Source: Devosia sp. 66-22 (lineage in GTDB: Bacteria; Pseudomonadota; Alphaproteobacteria; Rhizobiales; Devosiaceae). Taken from it: a stretch of 64,000 bases of DNA. Shown one piece after another: positions 52,333 through 63,616 of the stretch. Position 1 is the stretch's first letter, and each line of letters starts with the position of its first letter. Below the pieces are notes generated by a model, which made no database searches, was not told where the DNA came from, and saw only the letters and a program-made list of their open reading frames with translations. The translations under genes were made by a program, and so were the position numbers. The stretch is from contig MKUZ01000017.1 in NCBI GenBank assembly GCA_001899065.1, positions 186,001 to 250,000 on the forward strand, in the 5' to 3' direction.

Positions 52333-52745
52333 GCCGTGACGGCGCGGGCTTCGGCGCGGATGCGGTTGACCATGGCGACGAGGCCGTTGGAGCGCTGCGT
52401 CGACAGGTGCTCGCGCAGGCCGAGCTTGTCGAACAGCGCGATGGCGTCGGTCTCGGAAATCTCGGTGGCGGGCCGGCCGGAGTAGAGCGCGATGAGGATG
52501 GCGGCGAGGCCGCGCACGATCATCGCGTCGGACTCGCCGCGATAAGTGAGGGTGTCGCCCTCGCGCTCGGTGACGAGCCACACCTGCGAGACGCAGCCAT
52601 TGACCTTGTTGGCCGCATTCTTTTCGTCGTCGCTGAGCGGCGGCAGCGCCTGGCCCAGCTCGATGATGTATTTGTACCGGTCCTCCCAGTCGTCGAGATA
52701 GGAGAGGTTGTCGGCAATGTCGGTGAAGGCGGCGGGATGGGACAT
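52329..52745 (-). CDS. sufE: SufE-family sulfur acceptor
   Basis: A 138-residue SufE homologue. The sulfur-accepting Cys is in NKVNGCVSQVWLV, with the N-terminal motif DWEDRYKYIIELGQALP. SufE receives persulfide sulfur from the desulfurase SufS and stimulates iron-sulfur assembly. The rest of the suf operon is not in the window, as is usual for this stand-alone copy. The end overlaps the DUF6456 gene. Confidence 0.92.
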   Translation of the reverse strand: MSHPAAFTDIADNLSYLDDWEDRYKYIIELGQALPPLSDDEKNAANKVNGCVSQVWLVTEREGDTLTYRGESDAMIVRGLAAILIALYSGRPATEISETDAIALFDKLGLREHLSTQRSNGLVAMVNRIRAEARAVTA

Positions 52746-52776
52746 GCGCCCTATCTAGTATGCGTGTGCGGCCGCG

Positions 52777-52817
52777 CCAAGAAAGAAGCCGCAGATGCGG
52801 GGCAGCGCATCTGCGGC
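52777..52817 (-). terminator. Terminator-like hairpin after the DUF5330 gene
   Basis: Arms GCCGCAGATGCG (52788-52799) and CGCATCTGCGGC (52806-52817) pair perfectly with loop GGGCAG. Read on the minus strand the stem is followed by TTCTTTCTTGG, a pyrimidine-rich tail. It lies 57 bases beyond the DUF5330 stop. Confidence 0.7.
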
Positions 52818-52873
52818 AGAAAGCCAAGGGACGCTTGGGTGAGTGCGTCGGGGAAGTGACGCGTACCCCTGGC

Positions 52874-53146
52874 CTAACTCAGTGATGCCGGCCGCGACCG
52901 GGGAAGGACGGCGGCGACCGGGACGACAGGCGCCGTGTCCAGCGACGCCTGAGCAACGGATACCAGGAGGCCCGGGAGGGCAGCTTCGGCCGTGATCTGC
53001 GACACGATGAGCTGCTGGCCCGCCTCGATGCCCGCTTCGACCGCCTGGTCCTTGAGGGCCGTCGCGGTGGCGCCGAAATCGGTGCCATGCGGTGCGACGA
53101 GGAGGAAACCCACGGTGAGCCAGAATGCGGAGCGGAGCACGAACAT
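52874..53146 (-). CDS. Small DUF5330-like protein
   Basis: A 90-residue protein. The N-terminus MFVLRSAFWLTVGFLLVAP matches the opening of DUF5330 proteins of Hyphomicrobiales, a short signal or anchor helix. The rest is Ala/Val-rich (EAGIEAGQQLIVSQITAEAA) with a Pro/Arg-rich end. It is followed by a terminator-like hairpin. Function unknown; the family assignment rests on the first 20 residues. Confidence 0.6.
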   Translation of the reverse strand: MFVLRSAFWLTVGFLLVAPHGTDFGATATALKDQAVEAGIEAGQQLIVSQITAEAALPGLLVSVAQASLDTAPVVPVAAVLPRSRPASLS

Positions 53147-53508
53147 CGTTTAGCCTCTCGAACGGGGAGGAAGGACCGTTCGACAGCAAGGCTAGGCGCG
53201 GCGAATTAAGGCAGCGGGGCGAAATTCGATAAAATTGAATCCATCGGCCGTAGGGACCCGGTTGAGGGCAAAGCAGCGCTGCCTCTGCCCGCCTGACGGG
53301 GGGGCGCCTCGCCCGCACGCCGGAGAGGACTGCCGCGGTCCGGGCGTGGTCAATTCATTGTTTACGCTAGCGCGAGAAAGCGAGGGAACGGGAAGTGGAA
53401 AGCGGGAACAGCGGGGTGGGGGGCGGTTCCACTTAAGGGTGTCTTAGGTCCTTGGAGACAAGGTACCCAGCAACACGAACCGGGCGTCCCGGGAAGCGGA
53501 AACTAGTT
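53147..53508. other. 362-base intergenic region before the histidine kinase gene
   Basis: It separates the DUF5330 gene and the divergent histidine kinase gene, so promoters for both are expected. A weak hairpin (CCTTG/CAAGG) lies near 53450. No coding frame, RNA gene or clear operator was seen. Confidence 0.5.
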
Positions 53509-55319
<1,811 letters not shown>

Positions 55320-55323
<4 letters not shown>

Positions 55324-56450
55324 GTGTTGATGCGTTCTCCGGTCTGCCGCTGCAGGCCGGCCAAGCGGTGGCAGTCCGGATCGGGCGCACCGCCAAGTGG
55401 GTTATTGCGCTCTACATGCGCGCGCCCCTTCGCAATACGGCCATCGCCGCGCTGACCACGCTGTGCGCCATGGCGGGCTCGAATGCCCTCTACAATCAGG
55501 CCGGCCATCATCCCGCGCCGCTGTTCGGCACCTTCGACAAGGCGGCCGCGACGACCGAGCCCGCGCCGGTGACGCCGATGGAGCGGCCGGTGAAGCTGCT
55601 CGCCGCGCCCACACCGACAGTCGAGACGACGGGCAGCGTGGCCAACACCGTCGAGCCGCTCGCCAGCAAGCCGATCGGCAATGAGGACGTGTTCGAAATC
55701 CAGCGCAAGCTGACCGCCTTCAACCTGTTCGATGCCAAGGTCGACGGCCTCTACGGTCCGCGGACCGCCCGCGCCATCAAGGCGTTCGAGGAACTGGTGG
55801 GCCGCAAGCCGACCGGCCAGCTCACGCCCGAGATCATCACGCTGATCAAGGAAACGCCGATCACGGCCCAGCCCGGCCAGCAGACCGAGGCTGCCGCGGC
55901 GCTGCAGCCGGTGCAGTCGGTGACAGCCGAGATCAAGACCGAGACGCCGGCCTTGGCGCTGGTCGAGGAAACCCCGGCGCTGCCCGCGCCCGAGCCGCTC
56001 GTTGCGGCGGAGGCGACGCCGGCCGAGACGACGGCAGCGCTGCCGCCCCTCGAGCCGACGGTGGAGGCGGAAGGCGTCACGACGCTCGAGATGACCTCGC
56101 CGCCGGCGGTCGAGGAGCAGCCCGTGGCGCTCGAGGACCCGGCGGGCGGGCCGACGAAGCGCGAGGTGCAGACCATCGCGGTGCGCGCCAATGTCGCCGA
56201 AGTGCCGGCAACCGACGTGATCACCACGCCCATCGACGTGACCAAGGTGTCGACCGATCCCAAGGTCGTGGGGGCGATCCAGCGCGGTCTCGCCAGCCTC
56301 GGCTTCCTGCATGGCCAGATCGACGGAGTGGCCGGCGAGGCGACCGCCAAGGCGATTCGCAATTTCGAGGTCTACTACAACTACAACGTCACCGGGCGCA
56401 TCACGCCGGAGCTGGTCAATCTGCTCGTGCAGAATGGCGCCGTGATCTAA
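55320..56450 (+). CDS. Peptidoglycan-binding protein with two PG_binding_1 domains
   Basis: A 376-residue protein. An N-terminal cytoplasmic segment is followed by one membrane helix (IAALTTLCAMAGSNALYNQA). PG_binding_1 domains lie near 118-170 (VDGLYGPRTARAIKAFEEL) and at the C-terminus (IDGVAGEATAKAIRNFEVYY), joined by a long Pro/Glu/Ala/Thr linker. The ATG at 55320 overlaps the kinase stop (ATGA); an ATG at 55293 adds nine residues. It probably anchors to the cell wall and is co-expressed with the kinase. Confidence 0.85.
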
Positions 56451-56477
56451 GGGCCGCGCCGTGCTATCGGCTCGGCC

Positions 56478-56813
56478 ATGATCCGCTCGGACCTGTGGGC
56501 CGCCGCCTTCGTGCGGCGGCATAACGACATCGGCAATATCTGCGTGGTGGTCCGCAAGGGCGACCCCATTGCGGGCCAGATCTTCATCGAGATCGATCAC
56601 CTCAACGGCACCGTCTCGCTGCTGACCCCCGCGCCATCGACGGCGCGCGAGGAGGGCGACGAGGACCGGCTGTTCGTGCGGCGCTTCGACCACGCCGAGC
56701 CGCAGGCGATCCGCGAACGGATCGCGCGCGAAGCCGACTTCGATCCGGACCTGTGGGTGATCGCCGTCGAGATGCGCGGCGACGACCCCGGCGTGACGAT
56801 GGCCAAAGGCTAG
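56478..56813 (+). CDS. DUF1491 family protein
   Basis: A 111-residue protein with the DUF1491 pattern: SDLWAAAFVRRHNDIG at the N-terminus, GQIFIEIDHLNGTVSLLTPA, and a C-terminal FDPDLWVIAVEM. The family is small, alphaproteobacterial and of unknown function. It follows the peptidoglycan-binding gene by 27 bases and probably shares its transcript. Confidence 0.87.
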   Translation: MIRSDLWAAAFVRRHNDIGNICVVVRKGDPIAGQIFIEIDHLNGTVSLLTPAPSTAREEGDEDRLFVRRFDHAEPQAIRERIAREADFDPDLWVIAVEMRGDDPGVTMAKG

Positions 56814-56834
56814 AGCGGCGAGCGCGAGCGGCGC

Positions 56835-57980
56835 TCAGCTCGCGTGCTTGATGCCGATGCGTGCGAGGGCCGCGATGGTGCTCTCGACCTGCTGGCTGGG
56901 CGCCTGCGCGGCGGCGGCCGCGGCGGAACGACGGGTTTCGGTGAAGGGCCGGTATTCGGCCTTGCCCAGGTCGAGCAGGTTCACCTCGCCGCGCCAGGCG
57001 CTCATCAGATAGGCGGTGGCGTCGACGCTGACGGCCTCGAAGAGCTTGGAGAAGGTTGCAAGGGAACCGGAGCGCTCGCCGTCCTGCGCGGTGGCGTGGA
57101 TCAACACCTTGAGCCCGTCATAGGCGCTGCAGCCGAAGGCGCGCAGCACGACGAACAGCGCGGCGCCCGAGGTGTCGTGCGCGATCTGGCCGCAGCGGAC
57201 TTCGTCGAGGCCGGTGATCTGGTGGAGGAGACGCGTCACCTCGGGGCGGCGGTTCTCGGTGAAGAGCTTCATCAGTGCGCGGGTGAGCTCCTCGGTGGCC
57301 ACCGAGAGCTGCTCGAGCGTGCGCTTGATCGGCGCGGCGGGCGTGGCGCGCATCGCGAAGGCGCGGATGACCTTGATGCGGTCGCTCTCGTTGAGATCGA
57401 AGAAAGCGGGGGCGAGCAGCGCCGCGTCGAAATCTTCGCGCGCGGCGAGAGACCAGGCGACCTGGTGGTCCATCTGCGCCGAGCGGGCGAGGGCCGCGAG
57501 ATAGGGACCCTTGGGCGCGACGGTCGTGTTGGTGGCGAGGGCGCGATAGACCTTGCGGCTGTTCATCTGGAACAGCTTGGCGAGGACGACATTGGTGAGG
57601 TCGCTGCGCCGGCCGAGGGCGGCGGCGCTCGCTACATCTTCGGTGCTGATGATCTTGAGCATCGTGGCTTCCGACAGCCTGGGGGCGCTCACGAGGAAGT
57701 CGGCGAGGTCTTCGCCGATATTGGCGACGATCAGCTCCTCGAGCTCGGCGGACAGGCTCTCGGATCGGCCGAGTGCGGCCGCTGCCTTGGCGCGGGCGGA
57801 GGGAGCCGCGGCGGGGAACAGCCGCGCGGCGAGGGCGTGGAACTGTTCGCTCTCCTGCAGCGTCGCGCGGCCGCGCCGGGCGTAGGCATCGCAGGCCGCG
57901 ATGAGCAGCGTGTTGGTCCGGTCGATGCCGCCGGTTTCAATGAGAAGCTGGAAGGTTTCGTAGGGTTGGAAGCCGAGCAT
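56835..57980 (-). CDS. DUF2336 domain protein
   Basis: A 381-residue helical-repeat protein of the DUF2336 family. Repeats include ALAARLFPAAAPSARAKAAA and LVSAPRLSEATMLKIISTED. The family is confined mainly to alphaproteobacteria, and its helical solenoid suggests protein-protein contacts. No membrane segments are visible. It converges on the DUF1491 gene with a 21-base gap. Confidence 0.85.
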   Translation of the reverse strand: MLGFQPYETFQLLIETGGIDRTNTLLIAACDAYARRGRATLQESEQFHALAARLFPAAAPSARAKAAAALGRSESLSAELEELIVANIGEDLADFLVSAPRLSEATMLKIISTEDVASAAALGRRSDLTNVVLAKLFQMNSRKVYRALATNTTVAPKGPYLAALARSAQMDHQVAWSLAAREDFDAALLAPAFFDLNESDRIKVIRAFAMRATPAAPIKRTLEQLSVATEELTRALMKLFTENRRPEVTRLLHQITGLDEVRCGQIAHDTSGAALFVVLRAFGCSAYDGLKVLIHATAQDGERSGSLATFSKLFEAVSVDATAYLMSAWRGEVNLLDLGKAEYRPFTETRRSAAAAAAQAPSQQVESTIAALARIGIKHAS

Positions 57981-58114
57981 CGGAATCGTCAGGAGCGCCC
58001 ATTAGTCGATGCCTCCATCTATTTCCCACCAATCGTTAGCAGACTGTTAACCTTACCCCTTCCTTAATGCCCCAACTGGGGAAAGAAGCGTCGCCCTGAT
58101 TTACGGAGGCCATC

Positions 58115-58294
58115 GTGGGCAAGCTGGTGCAGTTCGAGAGTCGAGAGAAGGGCGGCAGTCCCGCGCCCCGCGAGGGCGCTGCTGCCGAAGCTCAGATCCT
58201 GATCTTCACCGGCGTGCGCTACGAGCGGCAGGCCGACAGCGCGCCGACCAAACCCACGGCGACCTCTTCGGGCGGCAAACGTAAACGTGGGTAG
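58115..58294 (+). CDS. Small conserved-looking protein (59 residues)
   Basis: The frame begins at GTG 58115 with ACGGAGG seven bases upstream. The product opens GKLVQFESREKGG and contains AQILIFTGVRYERQ, a pattern typical of tiny Hyphomicrobiales proteins of unknown role, and ends in a basic GGKRKRG. The last eight bases overlap the start of the lipoprotein gene, implying coupling. Confidence 0.72.
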   Translation: MGKLVQFESREKGGSPAPREGAAAEAQILIFTGVRYERQADSAPTKPTATSSGGKRKRG

Positions 58295-59081
58295 GCTGCC
58301 GCTCCTCGGAGCCCTTCCGATCATCGCGCTGCTGACGGTGAGCGCCTGCGCCCGGCCGACGGGCGATTTCGGCCGCGCCGAACGCAATGTGCTCAACGAT
58401 GAAATAATGCCGGCGATCGGCAACACGATCTCGGACGGGTCGAGGTTCAACCTCGCCGACCAGGAGATCGAGATGCGCGACAGGGTGTGGCGCTATCTCG
58501 TCGCCCCGCATGCCTATGACTGGTTCGGCGATGTCGCGGTGGAGTTCCAGCGCACCCGCATCACGCCGATCAGCAACAAGCCGCTCAAGACCCGCAAATA
58601 CTACGACTGGCTGCACAGCGAGCGCTTCGCTTCCTCGCGCGTGCGCTACACGCGGATCGAGGAGGATGCGATTGCCGACCTCGGCATGATGCCCTCGGCG
58701 TTCGCTTCGGTCTGTGCAGTGATCGAGATCGACAGGCAGCGCGGCCTTGCGTCGAACCAGATCGCCGGCCTCGAGGACGAGGTGTCGGTCAATGCCATGA
58801 AGCGGCACGCCGAGAACGAGGCGGTGATCGGCTGGTTCGCGCGGTCGGTGTCCTACCGCTACGAATCCTATTCCTACGCGCTCGACCATCTGCTGGTCGA
58901 AACCCCGCACGAGGAAGCGATCGGCGCCAATGCGCGGCTCAACGAGCTGGCGGTGTGGGTGGAGGCGGCGCAACGCGGCGACTTCTGTGGCGATTTCGGA
59001 TCGCACGGCAATCGCGACAGCACGGCGATCCCCTCGCGCGTGCTGAGGTCGGCCCCCGACGAGGGGCCGTACCGGAAGTAG
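58287..59081 (+). CDS. Predicted lipoprotein, unknown family
   Basis: A 264-residue protein starting at GTG 58287 inside the end of the small gene. The signal peptide ends in the lipobox LTVSAC, with Cys21 as the lipidated residue. The mature part contains RVWRYLVAPHAYDWFG and several Tyr-rich segments (YRYESYSYALDHLL) but no catalytic motif that can be named. An outer-membrane or periplasmic location is likely. Confidence 0.8.
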   Translation: MGRLPLLGALPIIALLTVSACARPTGDFGRAERNVLNDEIMPAIGNTISDGSRFNLADQEIEMRDRVWRYLVAPHAYDWFGDVAVEFQRTRITPISNKPLKTRKYYDWLHSERFASSRVRYTRIEEDAIADLGMMPSAFASVCAVIEIDRQRGLASNQIAGLEDEVSVNAMKRHAENEAVIGWFARSVSYRYESYSYALDHLLVETPHEEAIGANARLNELAVWVEAAQRGDFCGDFGSHGNRDSTAIPSRVLRSAPDEGPYRK

Positions 59082-59088
59082 CGCGACG

Positions 59089-59637
59089 CTAAATTGCGAT
59101 GTTGCGGCAGGCGAGGCGCTCGAGCTGCGCCTCGTAGCGGTCGCGCACCGACGGATGCGGCGGCGCGAGACGTACCACGACGAACACTTCATCGGTGCGC
59201 GCCTCGACGATCAGCAGGCCCGGCGAGATGTCGATCTTCTGCTCGGCGAGCAGGCGCGTCTGGGCCGGGTCGAAGATGCCCAGGTCGAGCGTCTGGCCGA
59301 TGCCGTCGCGATTGGTGGTGCTGTAGAGCACGGTTCCAGTGCTGTCGTAGACGGCAACCGACCAGAAGGCGAGGGGCAGCGTGCCGGTGACTTCGCCGGG
59401 GCCGGCCGACAAGTCGAGCTTGCACAGGCCATAGCTCATATCGGGGTCGAGATGCAGCGGGTTGGCCTCGCCCGCCTTGGGCAGTGCCAGCAGCGTGGTC
59501 CTGTTCAGTGCCTCGATGGAGGCGACCTGGGTGTAGGCGGCGTTCTCGGAAATGCGCGGCAGGATGAGGATGACCACGAGGTGGATCACCAGCCCGAGCA
59601 GCAGGCCCCCCAGCAGATAGAGCAGGGTGCGCACCAT
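59089..59637 (-). CDS. DUF1254-type membrane protein
   Basis: A 182-residue protein with an N-terminal helix (LLYLLGGLLLGLVIHLVVIL) and a DUF1254-like periplasmic domain (DPDMSYGLCKLDLSAGPGEV, SVAVYDSTGTVLYSTTNRDG). The ATG at 59637 overlaps the DUF1214 stop (TGATG); a GTG at 59643 is an alternative. Here DUF1254 and DUF1214 regions, often fused, are in separate adjoining genes. Confidence 0.8.
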   Translation of the reverse strand: MVRTLLYLLGGLLLGLVIHLVVILILPRISENAAYTQVASIEALNRTTLLALPKAGEANPLHLDPDMSYGLCKLDLSAGPGEVTGTLPLAFWSVAVYDSTGTVLYSTTNRDGIGQTLDLGIFDPAQTRLLAEQKIDISPGLLIVEARTDEVFVVVRLAPPHPSVRDRYEAQLERLACRNIAI

Positions 59638-60212
59638 CAGCACGACTCCCTGATGATCGAGGGAAGCGTGGCGGTCTCGCTGGCGCCGACGCCCGAGAAG
59701 ATCACGGTGTCGTAGAGCGTGAGGACGAGGCTGAAGGGGCCGTCGCCGGTGAGCTCGATCCAGTTGAGCGGGCTCAGCGTCTTGCTGAAATAGAGCTGCA
59801 TCGAGCCGTCATTGGAGCGGGCGATGCGGCTGCTGTGAAACCCGGGTGGACCATCGGGCCGGGCAACCGATCCATCGTGGTCGTCGACGGGGATGAGCGT
59901 CCAGAAGGTCGAGGTCGGCGTGCGTCCATCGACACGATAGCGGCAGGCGCGGTCGAGGCGGCGGCCGTCGCTGTCGGTGGTCGCGACGAGGGTGAGGCCC
60001 TCCGCCTGGCCGAGCTGCAAGGCGGCGTTCCGCGTGATGAAGGCGCGGGTGTAGGGATCGGGCTCGGGCGCACCGGCGCGCGTCCAGGTGACCCACGGGC
60101 CGTATTGCGAGGCGCCGAACAGGCGGCCGTCGCTGAGCGCATACCAGGACAGGCCGAAGCCGACGCCCAGCGCGACGACCAGCATCAGCAGGAGATTGAG
60201 CAGAAACCGCAA
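59637..60212 (-). CDS. DUF1214-type membrane protein
   Basis: A 191-residue protein with an N-terminal helix (FLLNLLLMLVVALGVGFGLS) and the DUF1214 domain (YGPWVTWTRAGAPEPDPYTR, GQAEGLTLVATTDSDGR, FSLVLTLYD). It begins three bases beyond the PBP1A stop on the same strand and overlaps the DUF1254 gene. The two domains together make a beta-rich periplasmic fold of unknown function. Confidence 0.82.
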   Translation of the reverse strand: MRFLLNLLLMLVVALGVGFGLSWYALSDGRLFGASQYGPWVTWTRAGAPEPDPYTRAFITRNAALQLGQAEGLTLVATTDSDGRRLDRACRYRVDGRTPTSTFWTLIPVDDHDGSVARPDGPPGFHSSRIARSNDGSMQLYFSKTLSPLNWIELTGDGPFSLVLTLYDTVIFSGVGASETATLPSIIRESC

Positions 60213-60215
60213 CGG

Positions 60216-62375
60216 CTAAAGGCCGGCAGGCGCCGGGGCCGCCGTCACCGCGAGTGCGGCCACCTGCGAGCCGGAGCCGACGGATTTGAGCGTCGCCTCG
60301 AGCGCATCGGCCAGATCGAGCAGCTTGATGGCGGCTTCGGGCTTGAGCGTGGGTGGCCGCTCGACCTGATTGGCCGCCGCATCGCCCTCGGCCTCGGCGA
60401 CCACGAAGGGCTTGGGCTCGAAGTCGACGCCGAACACCGGCTTCACCTCGATATTGGTGTGCGCATAGGCCATGAATTTCTGCCAGGCGACGGTGGGCAG
60501 CAGGCCGCCGGTGAGGTTCTTGGTCTTGTGGTAATCGTCGTTGCCCAGCCAGACCGCGGCGACGTAATTGCCGGTGAAGCCGGCGAACCAGGCGTCGCGA
60601 TAGTCGCTGGTGGTGCCGGTCTTGCCGACCGCGGGGACGCCCTCGATACCGGCGCGGCGGCCGGTGCCGCTGGTCACCACGGCGCGCATCATCTGGTTCA
60701 TGTAGGCGACGGTCTGCTCGGAGAGAACGCGCTCGTGCGGCGTGGTGAGATCGGGCTCCCACACCACGTCGCCGCGCGCGGTGGTGATGCGCGTGATGCC
60801 GTAGGAGGGCGTAACGAGGCCGTCATTGGCAAAGACGGTGTAGCCGTTGACCATGTCGAGGACGGTGAGCGAGGCGGCGCCGAGGGCGAGGGAACGGGTG
60901 ACCTCGAAATCGGTCTTCACGCCCATCTTGTGCGCGAGATCGGCGATGGGCTGACGGCCGGTCTGGATCGAGAGGTTGACGGGCACCGTGTTGATCGACT
61001 GCGCGAAAGCGTTGATGAGGCTGATATTGCCCACCGAGTTGCCCGAGTAGTTGCGCGGGCACCAGTCGCCGATGCAGCGCGTGGCGCCGCTGACGACGGA
61101 AGTAGGCTTGAGGCCCATCGTCTCGATGGCCTCGGCATAAACGAACGGCTTGAAGGACGAGCCGGGCTGGCGCAGCGACGAGGTCGCGCGGTTGAACTGG
61201 CTCTTGCCGTAGTCGGTACCGCCGACCATGGCACGGATGGCGCCATTGGGTTCGGTGACCACCATCGCGCCCTGCGAGACGTCGTACTGCTCGCCCTGTT
61301 CGCGCAGCACCGAGGTGATGGCGTCCTCGGCATAGGACTGCAGCACCGGATCGATGGTGGTGCGCACCGTGAAGCTGCTCGAGCGCGTACCGGCGATCAG
61401 CGGCTGCAGCTCCTGGAAGGCGTAGTCGAGGAAGTAATCGGGGGAGTTGACGGTCGAGGCGTGATCGATGGGGGTCGCCGGATTGCGGCGTGCCGCCGCG
61501 ACCTGGCCCTCGGTCATGAAGCCGGCATCGACGAGGTTGGAGAGCACGAGGTTGGCGCGGCCGCGCGCTGCCGCGAGGTCGACGGTGGGCGCGTAGTTGG
61601 TGGGTGCCTTGAACAGGCCCGCCAGCATCGCCGCCTCGGCGAGGTTCACGTCGGTGATCTTCTTGCCGAAATAGTACTCGGCTGCTGCCGCAGCGCCGAA
61701 ATTGCCGCCGCCCATATAGGCGCGGTCGAAATAGAGCTTGAGGATTTCGTCCTTGCTGTAGTGCCACTCGAGCCAGACGGCGAGGAACGCTTCCTTGATC
61801 TTGCGCTCCCAGGTGCGCTCGTTGGACAGGAACAGGTTCTTGGCGAGCTGCTGCGTGATGGACGAGCCGCCCTGGGTGCCGTTGTCGCCGGCATAGTTGT
61901 TGACGAGCGCGCGCAGGGTACCGACCACGTCGACGCCGAAATGGTCGTAGAAGCGGCGATCCTCGGTGGCGAGGGTGGCCTTGACGAAGTAGTCGGGCAG
62001 TTTGTCGAGGGGGTAGCTGTCGTCCGAGCGGATGCCGCGACGGCCGATTTCGGTGCCGTAGCGATCAAGGAAGATGACCGAGATCTCGTTGGCGTTGTTG
62101 ACCCGGCCGGAGGCGGTGGCCTGGAAGGCGGGGAGGGCGAGCGCCAGCATGAGCACCGCGCCGATGGCGGTGAACGAGGCGCCGTCGGAAATCACCTCTA
62201 CAATCAAGCGCTTGACGCCGCGCAGCCGGAACCCGTGGAAGAAGTCCTCGATGCGCTGGTAGCCGCGACCGATGGAGTTCCAGAACTCGAACAGCGCGCT
62301 GTCGAGCCAGGCGTCGGCGTCGAGCATACGGGCTTTCTTGCGCCGCTTTTCCTTGTGATAGAAGGGATCCTGCAA
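60216..62375 (-). CDS. pbpA: Penicillin-binding protein 1A-type (glycosyltransferase and transpeptidase)
   Basis: A 719-residue class A PBP. A cytoplasmic N-terminus and one helix (ISDGASFTAIGAVLMLALAL) precede the GT51 domain (ATEDRRFYDHFGVD with catalytic Glu; GGSSITQQLAKNLFLS). The transpeptidase has SxxK in QPGSSFKPF, SxN in AQSINTVPV and KTGTT in AVGKTGTTSDY. The start is TTG at 62375 with GGAG seven bases upstream; the ATG at 62327 would lose a basic N-terminus. It builds and cross-links peptidoglycan. The gene symbol is generic. Confidence 0.9.
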   Translation of the reverse strand: MQDPFYHKEKRRKKARMLDADAWLDSALFEFWNSIGRGYQRIEDFFHGFRLRGVKRLIVEVISDGASFTAIGAVLMLALALPAFQATASGRVNNANEISVIFLDRYGTEIGRRGIRSDDSYPLDKLPDYFVKATLATEDRRFYDHFGVDVVGTLRALVNNYAGDNGTQGGSSITQQLAKNLFLSNERTWERKIKEAFLAVWLEWHYSKDEILKLYFDRAYMGGGNFGAAAAAEYYFGKKITDVNLAEAAMLAGLFKAPTNYAPTVDLAAARGRANLVLSNLVDAGFMTEGQVAAARRNPATPIDHASTVNSPDYFLDYAFQELQPLIAGTRSSSFTVRTTIDPVLQSYAEDAITSVLREQGEQYDVSQGAMVVTEPNGAIRAMVGGTDYGKSQFNRATSSLRQPGSSFKPFVYAEAIETMGLKPTSVVSGATRCIGDWCPRNYSGNSVGNISLINAFAQSINTVPVNLSIQTGRQPIADLAHKMGVKTDFEVTRSLALGAASLTVLDMVNGYTVFANDGLVTPSYGITRITTARGDVVWEPDLTTPHERVLSEQTVAYMNQMMRAVVTSGTGRRAGIEGVPAVGKTGTTSDYRDAWFAGFTGNYVAAVWLGNDDYHKTKNLTGGLLPTVAWQKFMAYAHTNIEVKPVFGVDFEPKPFVVAEAEGDAAANQVERPPTLKPEAAIKLLDLADALEATLKSVGSGSQVAALAVTAAPAPAGL

Positions 62376-62458
62376 GGGATGCTCCAGACCGACGGTATTG
62401 AGCTAGAATAGCTCAACCCCCACGGGCAAGTGAAATCCCCTCCAACGACGGCAAACAT

Positions 62459-62914
62459 ATGGCCTTTTGGGACGACAAATCGCTGGAGGAGATGACCTCC
62501 GCCGAGTGGGAAGCGCTGTGCGACGGCTGCGGCCGCTGCTGCCTGATGAAGCTCGAGGACGAGGACACCGGCGAGATCTACAATTCCGACGTCCGCTGCC
62601 GCCTGCTCAATGGCGACACCTGCAAGTGCTCGGACTACCCCAACCGCCAGGCCAAGGTGAAGGACTGCATCAAGCTGACGCCGGCCAATGTCACCGAGAT
62701 CGACTGGATCCCCAGGAGCTGCGCCTACCGCCGGATCGCCGAAGGCCGCGGCCTCGCCTGGTGGCACCCGCTGGTGTCGGGCGACCCCGAGACGGTGGTG
62801 GCCGCCGGCATCTCGGTCCGCGGCCGGACGGTCTCGGAAGGCGAGGTCGAGCCGGGCACCTGGGAAGAGCACGTCGCCGACTGGCCCGCCTGGGAGCCGG
62901 CCGAGGAGCTGTGA
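62459..62914 (+). CDS. YcgN/UPF0260 cysteine-cluster protein
   Basis: A 151-residue protein of the YcgN family with the cysteine cluster CDGCGRCC near residues 21-28 and additional Cys in [20 protein letters not shown] and SCAYR. The pattern suggests zinc or iron-sulfur binding. Divergent from pbp (83 bases between starts) and convergent with the inhibitor gene (eight bases). The function is unknown. Confidence 0.9.
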   Translation: MAFWDDKSLEEMTSAEWEALCDGCGRCCLMKLEDEDTGEIYNSDVRCRLLNGDTCKCSDYPNRQAKVKDCIKLTPANVTEIDWIPRSCAYRRIAEGRGLAWWHPLVSGDPETVVAAGISVRGRTVSEGEVEPGTWEEHVADWPAWEPAEEL

Positions 62915-62922
62915 GGTCCGGC

Positions 62923-63354
62923 CTACTGATCCGGCACTTCGCCGCCCAGGCCATCTTCGTCATAGGGGAGCATCAGGTAGAAGGCGGGGAGGATGCCGGG
63001 TTCGGTCATGTAGAGGCCGTCCTCGCCCTCGATGAGGCGCAGCACGAGGTTGCGCATGCCGTCGGTGATGAGGACGGCGCCGTCGGACGCATCGATGTTC
63101 CAGGCAACGAAGGCATCGGCCGGCGGGAACGGGGCGGGGCAGGGCTCGGGCAGGTGGATCTGCCAGCCGCCGACGCTCTGGTCCTCGGTGAAGGTGAGCG
63201 CGCAGGCGGGCAGGCTCTGGTCTTCCTGCTCAAGACGCCAGTCGCCCACCATGCCGAGCATGTGCTCGGGAACGGTTGATTCCTCCAGCGCGAGGACCGG
63301 GGTGGTGGCCAATGCGAGGGCGAGGCCCAGCGCGGCGATGCTGTCGAATCTCAT
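62923..63354 (-). CDS. AprI/Inh-like metalloprotease inhibitor or related beta-barrel protein
   Basis: A 143-residue exported protein. The signal peptide is MRFDSIAALGLALALATTPV, cleaved near LALEES. The mature part has features of the AprI/Inh barrel: GDWRLEQEDQSLPACALTF, GGWQIHLPEPCP and DGAVLITDGMRNLVLRL, with two Cys that could form the family disulfide. Such proteins inhibit serralysin-type proteases in the periplasm; in alphaproteobacteria some copies occur without any protease. No protease is adjacent. Confidence 0.68.
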   Translation of the reverse strand: MRFDSIAALGLALALATTPVLALEESTVPEHMLGMVGDWRLEQEDQSLPACALTFTEDQSVGGWQIHLPEPCPAPFPPADAFVAWNIDASDGAVLITDGMRNLVLRLIEGEDGLYMTEPGILPAFYLMLPYDEDGLGGEVPDQ

Positions 63355-63526
63355 CTGCGTCTCCCGCCCCCGCGCCGGACCCTAGACCGGTTCGCCGGTT
63401 TGCGGAATCCCCCTGGCGGCGATGCGATTCGCGGTCGATTCAGCGTCGAAAGCGGGCTCGCAGTGACCGAAATTTGTCGCCGCAACGCCTAGAGCGCGAA
63501 GGGGACACCGGGTTTATTTCTCCGAC

Positions 63527-63562
63527 TTATCCCCGCGTGACGCAGCTGTGCTATACATTAGG
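63527..63562 (+). promoter_or_regulatory. Conserved promoter-region block (copy B) before the terminal HTH gene
   Basis: It begins TTATCCCCGCGTGACG and continues CAGCTGTG and CTATACATTAGG. It equals copy A (51375-51410) at 24 of the first 29 positions. It ends about 54 bases before the GTG at 63617. A TATACAT near the end resembles a -10 element. Confidence 0.6.
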
Positions 63563-63616
63563 TACGGTCGCAGAAATGGGCCCCGAGACGGGGCGGCGAC
63601 GACAACCAATCGCATC

